NCBI GenBank assembly: GCA_016188575.1
Contig: JACPHN010000088.1
Coordinates: forward strand, 1 to 51,980
Source: Candidatus Schekmanbacteria bacterium
GTDB taxonomy: Bacteria; CSSED10-310; JACPHN01
DNA length: 51,980 bases
Reading direction: 5' to 3'
A program made the translations under genes and the position numbers. The notes under the pieces are model-generated. The model was not told the origin of the DNA and ran no database searches. It worked only from the letters and a program-made list of their open reading frames with translations. This document shows positions 1 to 6,174 of the stretch, in pieces. Numbering within the stretch: the stretch's first letter is position 1; the number at the start of each line of letters is the position of its first letter.

Positions 1-582
1 GACCGTTGCCAAGGCCCTTTCCCGTCGCTCTTGATTGCCTGATGCTCCCCTGAAACCGCGACTCAGTTGAAATTTCGGATTCGCACCCTGGTCGACTTCT
101 GGCCGGCACAGATGGCCTGATTTTCGCCAGCGGCGAAGGCCGAAGCAGCTCTGGGAGGTCGCGGGCGCCGTACATGTCGCTTTGCAGTAGCTCGCGCCGG
201 TCGAGTATCGCGCCCGGCTGCTCGGGTTTTCTCCAGGCATATCGGCGCTCAGTCTCGCGGTGCTGGGCGCCAGGCCCAACTTGCGCCGAGCGCGCAGGGG
301 CGGTAGGCTTGCCTGACGTCAAGCGACAGGTACAACGGCTGCGCGGCGCCGGCCATCGTTAGCCACTCCCGGATTGGCCGCACCTCCTGCCACTCTGGGA
401 GCTTGCCACAAAGAATGAGTTTTCGCTGTAGTCGATCGGGGCGCGCGTGGGAATCCTCCTTTGCTGGGCGCTGCTCTCTGCCTGTGATGACGGTAGCAAC
501 CCTAAACCAAGGCTCGAGTTGTCCAGCTCCGTGTTGGATCTACGACCGATTCGCTTCACCTAACGCTGTGGCGACGGGAAGC
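1..582. other. No gene recognised
   Basis: I see no convincing coding region here. Short open frames exist on both strands, but they lack the strong G/C preference at third codon positions shown by real genes in this window, and none has a recognisable motif. The stretch may be further decayed mobile DNA, given the recombinase remnant that follows it. Confidence 0.5.
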
Positions 583-910
583 CTCCTTCCCATCGTCTTC
601 GAAGTCCCTCGAGACGACGACCTCGAGGCCCCGGCGGACTTCTACTTTGGCCTCCGCGTTACGATGTCCAAGCTCTCCCGGAAGGAGCAGCGGCGGGACA
701 TCGGGCTCTTCCTCGCCTTCCTCCGCCTCGAGATCGGCGGGACGGAGCGCCGACGGTGGACGCCCCACGTATCAGCCGACTTCCTCGAGCACCTCGGGAA
801 GCACGACGGGAGCATCGGCCCCGCGGAGCGTGAGCCGGATCGGGGAGGAGGTCTGCGACCTCGCGAGCGTCGAAGGCAAGGGCTGCCACGCCGCCCGGCA
901 TGCTGATTGA
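583..910 (+). pseudogene. Tyrosine recombinase (phage-type integrase) remnant
   Basis: Two stretches with very high third-position GC lie in different frames. The first (about 583-825, frame 1) encodes a helical segment containing LSRKEQRRDIGLFLAFLR and RRRWTPHVSADFLEHL, which resembles the N-terminal core-binding domain of tyrosine recombinases. The second (about 829-910, frame 2) encodes VSRIGEEVCDLAS followed by GKGCHAARHAD and a stop; H-A-A-R-H matches the HxxRH box of the catalytic domain. Between the halves the whole catalytic region with the first arginine is missing, and nothing follows for the final tyrosine. I infer a dead integrase from an old mobile element, brought to this state by an internal deletion with frameshift plus loss of the 3' end. 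The family call rests on motif resemblance only. Confidence 0.5.
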
Positions 911-937
911 GTGGGTGAAGTGAGATTCAGGTATAAT
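907..937 (+). promoter_or_regulatory. Sigma70-like promoter of the toxin-antitoxin pair
   Basis: TTGAGT (907-912) and a perfect TATAAT (932-937) are separated by 19 bases. The expected transcription start is near 944, only two bases before the ATG at 946, and there is no Shine-Dalgarno sequence in between, so the transcript should be leaderless. The -35 box overlaps the end of the recombinase remnant. Confidence 0.55.
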
Positions 938-945
938 GTCATCCC

Positions 946-1269
946 ATGGCAATCATCGATGACATCCGCGAGAAAATTGCAAGCGGTCAGTTCGAGTTCT
1001 CCCAGCACGCCTTGGACCAAAGTATCGTGCGCCATATCAGTGTTCAAGAACTGCGTGAGGCTATTGCCGTTGGCGAAGTCATCGAGGAGTATCCCACGGA
1101 CAAGTATGGGCCAAGCTGCTTGGTGTTCGGTGTGACCCTGGCTCTCCGCCCTTTGCATATCCAATGCAGCTACCCCTCGCGGCCTCTCGTGAAGATCATC
1201 ACCTTGTACGAACCCGACCCGCAACACTGGGTCGATTTCAAGGTGAGGAGGACCTCCGATGAGCAATGA
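946..1269 (+). CDS. DUF4258-domain protein, putative toxin of a type II toxin-antitoxin pair
   Basis: A 107-residue protein. The core, FEFSQHALDQSIVRHIS near residues 24-40, followed by a strand-rich half with GEVIEEYPTDKYGPSCLVFG and a final KIITLYEPDP, is the usual layout of DUF4258 proteins, small basic domains commonly paired with YgiT/MqsA-type partners and thought to act as toxins. The downstream gene overlaps it by 11 bases (1259-1269), so the two are translationally coupled. The ATG at 946 lies about two bases from the predicted transcription start and lacks a ribosome binding site. The pair sits beside a dead integrase, as such cassettes often do. Toxicity is inferred from family and context, not shown by any catalytic motif. 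Confidence 0.65.
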   Translation: MAIIDDIREKIASGQFEFSQHALDQSIVRHISVQELREAIAVGEVIEEYPTDKYGPSCLVFGVTLALRPLHIQCSYPSRPLVKIITLYEPDPQHWVDFKVRRTSDEQ

Positions 1270-1486
1270 AGAGTGGAAGGAGACCTTTGAGCAACAAAAA
1301 GTTACCTATGTCCTGGAGCACCAAGGAAAGGTGCTCATTATCGAGAATGTCCCCGCGCGAGTGTGCAGAGAGACGGGCGAACGTCTGTTTGCGCCAGAGA
1401 CTGTTGAACGCTTGCAACAAATTGTCTGGGAGCAAAGAAAACCAATCCGCATGGTCGAGACTCCCGTTTTTGAGTTTGTGGCATAG
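1259..1486 (+). CDS. YgiT/MqsA-like antitoxin lacking the zinc finger
   Basis: A 75-residue acidic protein whose middle, ENVPARVCRETGERLFAPET, is the signature of YgiT-type proteins that accompany DUF4258 toxins. Most family members start with a CxxC...CxxC zinc-binding domain; here the N-terminus (MSNEEWKETFEQQKVTYVLE) has no cysteine and the protein has only one, so metal binding is lost or never existed. There is no C-terminal helix-turn-helix, so it is unlikely to repress the operon by the MqsA mechanism. The start overlaps the end of the toxin gene in the arrangement ATGAGCAATGA. Confidence 0.6.
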   Translation: MSNEEWKETFEQQKVTYVLEHQGKVLIIENVPARVCRETGERLFAPETVERLQQIVWEQRKPIRMVETPVFEFVA

Positions 1487-1643
1487 AGCGCGCGCAAGGC
1501 TCTCGAGCAGGGCGTGGAGCTGCCGGAGCTCCACCAACGGGAGACGGGTGCGGCAACTGCCGAGACTCTGGATCTCCCACTGAAGCCACTTTTCGGGGGC
1601 TTGGCAGGCCTCGGATGACCCGGTAGATTTGCAGCCATGAACC

Positions 1644-3350
1644 ATGAACCGTCCAAAAGGCCGAAAGCCGAAAATCCTCCTTGCAGCTTGTCTGGTTCTT
1701 TTCGCCTTCCCCACCTTTCTTGCTGCCGAGTCACCGTCAGGACTGTCGAAAACGCTCTACGCGATCGATGTCGATCCGCAGGATCTCGGCACGCTCTACG
1801 TCGACACCAGGGCGGGGATATTCAAGGGAGCTCATGGCGGCCGAGAATGGACGAACCTCCGGGACAAGGACAGCGTTGTGTCTCTCGCCGTGGCGTCGCC
1901 CAGCGTCCTCTATGTCGGAACCGCCAAATCAGGTCTCCTCAAGAGCACGGACGGCGGAGGGAGCTACAACCGGATCGCCGGGGGCAAGCCAGTGACGAGC
2001 CTGGCGATCGATCCTGGGAGCTCCGAGAGCCTCTGGGCGGGGACAGATGGCTATGGGTTGTGGAGGACCTCGGATGGTGGGGGGACCTGGCAGGAGATCT
2101 CGGGGATCGCAAGCAAGAGCGTAACTTCGGTCGCCGTAGAGCGTGGGATTGTGCTTGTGGGGACCGCGGGCCATGGAGTCTTCAGAAGTACCGATGCTGG
2201 TCGCCTCTGGAAGGAAATCAATACCGGCCTCGTCGACTAGGATATCGTCGCGATACGCATTGCTTCCTTGTTACCGCCCACGCTGTACGTGGGGACGGCC
2301 GACCACGGGGTGTTCAAGAGCGCCAACGGCGGGGACACCTGCTCTCCTGCTAACGCGGGCCTCACCGATACAGATGTCAAGTCCGTTGCGGTCGATCGAG
2401 AGAACCCCGAGACACTCTACGTGGGTACCGACGAGGGTCTCTTCGCAAGCGCGGATGGCGGCACTGGAACCTCGTGGCCTCTGTTGCGCTGGGCGTCGGG
2501 GACTTGGGTATACGCGCCATCTTGCTCGGCCACGAATCGCAAACCATCTGCGTGGGCACTGCGATTGGCGCATTCGGTGCTGTATTCAAGAGCGAGGACG
2601 GAGGCAGAAGCTTCGCGAACATGACGAGTGTCCCTCCCGCACAGATCTCGGCGGTTGCTCTTCATCCACAGCAAGAACAAACGGTCTACGTAGCGGGATT
2701 CGTCCCAATGGGCACGGCCTTCGTCCTGACGGCTGAGGATCAGCGCCTGGGGGCGGAGCCCGGACCACTCATGAGGAGTACGGACGGAGGGGGTATCTGG
2801 ACCCTGGTCAACACTGTTCCGCGTTACAATCTCCATGCCCGTATGGTAACAGATCTCGAGGTAGCTCCTGGTACGCCGGAGACCATCTATGCGGCGACGC
2901 ATTTTGGACTATTCAAGACGGTGGATGGTGGAATCAACTGGGCACTAGCCAATAAGGGATGTCCGAAGGTCGATGCTATCAGCGTTGATCCGCGGGTGCC
3001 ATCGACGATCCATGCTGGAAGCCGCAAAGGAATGTGTAGGACCACCGATGGAGGCAATACGTGGGTGCTGGCGAGTATGTCCGATAGTGAAATCGTGGAC
3101 ATCGCCGTTCATCCGCTCAGGCCGGACATTCTGTATGCAGGCGAAGAACAGTTGGACATGTGGGCTCTTCGCCACCGACGATGGTGGAGAAAAGTGGAGA
3201 TCGGTGCCGGCACCCTGGGGCAGCGAGACCTATGCCGTGGCTGGGCTAGCGTTCTCCCTTACGGTGCATCCCAGCGACGCGCGCAGGATGTATCTTGGTT
3301 CACCCATAGGCATCTACGCCAGCACAGACGGCGGAGGGACTTGGGACTGA
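1644..3350 (+). pseudogene. Secreted BNR/Asp-box beta-propeller protein, broken
   Basis: The frame opens with a signal peptide (ILLAACLVLFAFPTFLAAES) and then about eleven Asp-box repeats of the form S/T-x-D-G-G-x-x-W, for example KSTDGGGSY, RTSDGGGTWQ, RSTDGGGIW, KTVDGGINW, RTTDGGNTW and ASTDGGGTW. These build sialidase/sortilin/photosynthesis-stability-factor type propellers, usually extracytoplasmic. Reading is interrupted by an in-frame TAG at 2238, a frameshift near 2463 (one base lost within DGGTxWNLV) and a second shift near 3160 between LYAGEEQLD and GLFATDDGGEKW. The repeats stay well conserved across each break, so decay is recent or the breaks are sequencing errors. The 597-base first segment could still yield a short secreted product ending at 2240. 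The substrate is unknown. Confidence 0.75.
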
Positions 3351-3368
3351 CCAGTGCCAGCCCCCGCA

Positions 3369-3414
3369 CGCCCAGGGGTTGGTGCGGCGCCGCTCTCGGA
3401 CGCGCTGGCGAGCG
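3369..3414. repeat. 46-bp imperfect direct repeat, copy A
   Basis: Matches 3821-3866 at 41 of 46 positions. All five differences are transitions (four T/C and one G/A). The similarity stops sharply on both sides. Confidence 0.7.
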
Positions 3415-3514
3415 GTGTCGCGCCGTCCGGCAGATGGCCATCAGGCGCCACGTGGTCTTTCGCCCGGCGCGAGCGACCGCCCGCCTCCGCAGGGCGCGGC
3501 CGGGACGACGCCAT

Positions 3515-3543
3515 CCTGGATTCCGCTTTCGGGGGAATGACAG
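3515..3543. repeat. Dispersed palindromic element (GGATTCCGCTTTCG...GAATGAC type)
   Basis: The core reads GGATTCCGCTTTCGGGG followed by GAATGAC. This is the pattern of a short palindromic repeat that is common in many GC-rich proteobacteria and often mis-translated as FPRKRNPG. A degenerate relative lies at 23016-23043. Assigned by resemblance. Confidence 0.55.
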
Positions 3544-3820
3544 TCGTCGCAACTTGCGGCGCGCCCGACTTGGCGAGCTCTGAAGCTTGACCGTCTCGGC
3601 AAGCTGCTCGTCCCTCCTCGCCTGGCGCAGGCGCCGACGCTCATCCGCCAAGCCGAGCCGCTCCATCCGGTCGCCAAGGAGATGGCGCTCCGCAAGGGTG
3701 TTCCCGGTGGTCGTCGGGGATCCGTCCGCCACGGTGAGGGCGACTACCCGACCTCCACGCTCGGCGCCCTCCGCACCGTCAGGGTCTCCGGCCGCCTGAC
3801 CAACCTGCGCGAGCAGGCCG

Positions 3821-3866
3821 CGCCCAGGGGTCGGTACGGCGCCGCCCCCGGACGCGCCGGCGAGCG
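3821..3866. repeat. 46-bp imperfect direct repeat, copy B
   Basis: Second copy of the 3369-3414 repeat, in the same orientation and 452 bases further on. Confidence 0.7.
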
Positions 3867-4086
3867 AGGTCACCGGCCGAAAATTCAACCGCTCATAGCC
3901 TGGTGGTGGCCGGCACCGGGGCGACCGCCGAGGCGCGGCTCGAGAGCCAACAGACCGCGCTCGACCAGCCAGCGCCGCTGTGCTTCCGTAAACTCCGCGA
4001 CTCTCCCCGCAAGCAGCGGCAGGGCTGGAGCGGGGTGCTGCCGCGCCGACATCTTGGTGGATTCAGCAGGCGCTCGTCCTCGCCCC

Positions 4087-4138
4087 TTGACAAGGAGACC
4101 GACGCGCGGAATTACTAAATTCGTTTGAATATTTGAAG
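4087..4138 (+). promoter_or_regulatory. Promoter and probable self-operator of the ArsR-rhodanese gene
   Basis: A consensus TTGACA lies at 4087-4092, with AATTAC at 4110-4115 (17-base spacer) or neighbouring AT-rich hexamers as the -10. Immediately downstream, 4111-4137 is an AT island in GC-rich DNA containing ATTC-GTTT-GAAT and then ATTTGAA. This kind of AT-rich dyad is where ArsR-family repressors bind their own promoters. Operator function is inferred. Confidence 0.5.
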
Positions 4139-4148
4139 AGCCACCGCG

Positions 4149-4820
4149 ATGACCTCACGACAGTTCAAGGACGCCATCTACGAACAGATCGCCCGCGTGG
4201 GCAAGGCGCTGGCGAGCGCTCCTCGACTGGAGCTTCTTGACCTGTTGTGCCAGGGGCCCCGGACCGTGGAAGTCCTGGCCCAACAGTTGGGGCAGTCGAT
4301 CGCCAATACCTCGCACCACTTACAGATCCTGCGCCGGGCTCGACTGGTCGAGGCTCACAAGGATGGCACCTTCGTCACCTACCGGCTCGCGGTCGAGCAA
4401 GTCGGCACCTGTTACGTCGCGTTGCGCCAGTTGGCCGAGACCCGTCTGCTCGAGATCGAACAGTTCACACGACAGCTCCTCGAGAGCCGCGCCGGCCTGA
4501 CGTGCGTGGATCGAGAGACCTTGATCGAGCGGATCCGCCGCGGCGAGGTGACGCTGCTCGATGTGCGCCCGGCCGACGAATATCGGGCAGGCCACCTGCC
4601 GGGAGCGCTGTCGGTACCGTTGCGCCAGCTTCGCGACCAGCTCGATCGACTGCCGCACGACCGCGAGATCGTGGCGTATTGCCGCGGTCCCTACGGCGTG
4701 ATGGCGCTCGACGCGGTCGCGGTGCTGCAGGATGCGGGGTTTCCGGCCGCCAGGTTGGACGAGGGGGTCCTCGAGTGGAAAATGCGAGGGCTGGCAGTTG
4801 TAGTGGGAGACGAGCGGTGA
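4149..4820 (+). CDS. ArsR-family regulator fused to a rhodanese domain
   Basis: A 223-residue protein. Residues about 1-100 form a winged helix-turn-helix of the ArsR/SmtB family (LELLDLLCQGPRTVEVLAQQ, then LGQSIANTSHHLQILRRARL). Residues about 115-220 form a rhodanese domain (LLDVRPADEYRAGHLPGA) with the active-site loop YCRGPYGVMA, so the catalytic cysteine is present. Proteins of this architecture are usually local repressors that sense sulfide, persulfide or related reactive sulfur through the rhodanese cysteine. The downstream open frame begins inside its stop codon (GTGA, 4817-4820), so a co-transcribed operon once followed; it now consists of remnants including a sulfide:quinone-reductase-like gene, which fits the proposed signal. 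The metal-binding cysteine pair of metal sensors is not seen. Confidence 0.85.
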   Translation: MTSRQFKDAIYEQIARVGKALASAPRLELLDLLCQGPRTVEVLAQQLGQSIANTSHHLQILRRARLVEAHKDGTFVTYRLAVEQVGTCYVALRQLAETRLLEIEQFTRQLLESRAGLTCVDRETLIERIRRGEVTLLDVRPADEYRAGHLPGALSVPLRQLRDQLDRLPHDREIVAYCRGPYGVMALDAVAVLQDAGFPAARLDEGVLEWKMRGLAVVVGDER

Positions 4821-5101
4821 GCGACGGTTGGATCGGCAATGAGGTGTGGGTGCGTTTGGCGGTATTCGGCACGGTGCTCGTCGCGACGGCGGTCTGGGAG
4901 TCCGCCGCACCGAAACGAGCGCGCCGGGAACGACCGTCGCACCATTGCCTACGCAATCTGGCGCTCGCCGCAATCGGTACTGGGGCTGAAGACTATCACG
5001 AGGTGGGCTGGTCTGGCCAACGTGTGCGCAACTTGTCTGGAAGACCGCGGCATGGCAGAGCAAGAGCTCACCGCTTTGGCGCGACGCAGCACGCTGGATG
5101 A
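4817..5101 (+). pseudogene. Sterol desaturase/fatty acid hydroxylase family, N-terminal remnant
   Basis: The GTG at 4817 overlaps the stop of the regulator. The first 55 codons encode a membrane helix (VWVRLAVFGTVLVATAVWES) followed by APKRARRERPSHHCLRNLAL, the usual start of sterol-desaturase-type membrane hydroxylases (WE-x3-P-R/K ... R-W-x-NL). After about 4980 the match stops, and the remaining residues look like out-of-frame reading of another gene. None of the histidine boxes of the di-iron site is present. It is a truncated gene joined by deletion to the fragment that follows. Confidence 0.5.
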
Positions 5102-5147
5102 GCTCACAGAGTGGACCCCGTGGGCCGATAGCGTCCTCGTGTTCTGA
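4985..5147 (+). pseudogene. C-terminal fragment of an unidentified protein
   Basis: In the frame ending at the TGA at 5145-5147, codon usage is strongly gene-like and gives LKTITRWAGLANVCATCLED, GMAEQELTALARRSTLDELT and EWTPWADSVLVF. It has no start and joins directly to the desaturase remnant near 4985, so it is the tail of a gene whose front was lost. I do not recognise the family. A five-base gap separates it from the next start, so it once belonged to the same operon. Confidence 0.4.
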
Positions 5148-5150
5148 GGA

Positions 5151-5309
5151 ATGGCGATGGAGTCGGTGCTTTCAGCGACTTACGCCCGATGGCGCGCCTC
5201 GCCCCAGGGCGCGGTGACGGAGCACCGCGAGCACGACGTCGGAGCGGCTCTCCTCGCGGCCGTCGGGGCGAAGCCACAATCACCAAAGCGAAAAGGAGAA
5301 GTGCCGTGA
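5151..5309 (+). CDS. Small hypothetical protein
   Basis: A 52-residue frame (start MAMESVLSATYARWR, end KPQSPKRKGEVP) with gene-like codon use. Its TGA overlaps the GTG start of the next gene (GTGA, 5306-5309), and its ATG follows the previous stop by three bases, with GAGGA just upstream. No motif or membrane segment is seen. It may be intact or another truncated piece; its function is unknown. Confidence 0.4.
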   Translation: MAMESVLSATYARWRASPQGAVTEHREHDVGAALLAAVGAKPQSPKRKGEVP

Positions 5310-5944
5310 ACCAGACCATCCTCGTGCTCGGCGGCGGCGCCGGTGCGGTCGTGACCGCCGTGGAGCTTCGCAAGACGCTGGCAAAGAACCACCGTATCGT
5401 GCTCGTCGACCGGGAGGAGCGGCACGTGTTTGCGCCGTCGCTTCTCTGGCTCATGACTGGAGATCGGACCGCCGAGAAGATCTCGCGCCCGCTCGACCGG
5501 CTCGCGCGGCGCGGCATCGAGGTCGAGCGCGGCGAAATCACGTCGATCGATCCCGTGAGCCGCCGGGTAGAGGTAAACGGCCGTGTGCTCGAAGGCAGCT
5601 TCCTCGTCGTCTCCCTCGGCGCCGAGCGCGTCTACGCCATAGGCGACGTGACCGGCATCCCGTTGAAAGCAGGCAAGCCGCTCCCCAAGGCGGGCGTCTT
5701 CGCGCATCGCCAGGCATCGGTAGTGGCGCGGAACATCACACAGGCCATCACCGGCAGAGGCGAGACCACCTCCTTCGACGGCCACGGCGAGTGCTTCGTC
5801 GAGGTAGGCGACGGCAGAGCCGGCTTCGGAAGCGGTACCTTCTACGCCGAGCCGGCGCCGGTAGTGCGGATGCACCGGCCCGGCCTTCGATGGCATTGGG
5901 GGAAGGTGCTGTTCGAGAAGTACTGGCTGCGGCGCTGGTTCTGA
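5306..5944 (+). pseudogene. Sulfide:quinone oxidoreductase-like flavoprotein with internal deletion
   Basis: The frame is open for 212 residues, but relatives are about 380-400. Residues 1-107 match the N-terminal FAD-binding half (ILVLGGGAGAVVTAVELRK, then EERHVFAPSLLWLMTG and FLVVSLGAE). Residue 108 onward jumps straight to the C-terminal half (VYAIGDVTGIPLKAGKPLPKA, then GVFAHRQASVVARNI and the hydrophobic tail FEKYWLRRWF). About 180 residues, including the NAD/quinone-side domain and the cysteines needed for sulfide chemistry, are gone without loss of frame. It would probably not fold as an active flavoenzyme. The link to the upstream ArsR-rhodanese sensor suggests a former sulfide or persulfide detoxification operon. 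Confidence 0.7.
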
Positions 5945-5969
5945 CGGGAACCGAAAACAAGGGCCGTCG

Positions 5970-6082
5970 GCACCTCGAACGCGCTCTCGCCGGACCTCAC
6001 TCAGCTCTGGTTCATGCGCAGGCGCAACACCGCGATCGAGCTCAGGTTCGAGCTGCCATGGCTGGCCGGCGCAGCGGGCTAG
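5970..6082 (+). pseudogene. C-terminal remnant of an unidentified gene
   Basis: A short stretch with strongly gene-like third positions ends at TAG 6080-6082 and reads TSNALSPDLTQLWFMRRRN, then TAIELRFELPWLAGAAG. There is no start codon or upstream continuation. It lies directly downstream of the deleted flavoprotein and is probably the last scrap of the next gene of the same operon. Family not recognised. The remainder to 6174 holds nothing I can call. Confidence 0.3.
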
Positions 6083-6174
6083 CGCTCGGTTTTCCGGCAC
6101 TCCGTCGTGGTCGAATGGGTCCCACCGGCCTCCCGCAAGGTGGGCTCCGCTACCCCGGCGCCGGCCGCAGGCGC

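Larger units (their letters stand above)
3351..4086. other. GC-rich intergenic region with dispersed repeats, no gene called
   Basis: Overlapping frames on both strands (for example a minus-strand frame from about 3888 leftward and a plus-strand frame from about 3590 to 3880) have high third-position GC but neither resembles a known family. The minus-strand peptide contains LADERRRLRQARRDEQLAET, a plausible amphipathic helix, so part of a decayed gene may lie here. The region holds a 46-base repeat pair and a palindromic dispersed element. Confidence 0.4.

Noticed and set aside
3259-3888. Minus-strand open frame of 209 codons with good codon use in part
   Set aside because: It crosses the end of the propeller pseudogene and the dispersed repeats, and the translation includes the repeat-derived FPRKRNPG; no family match, so not called.
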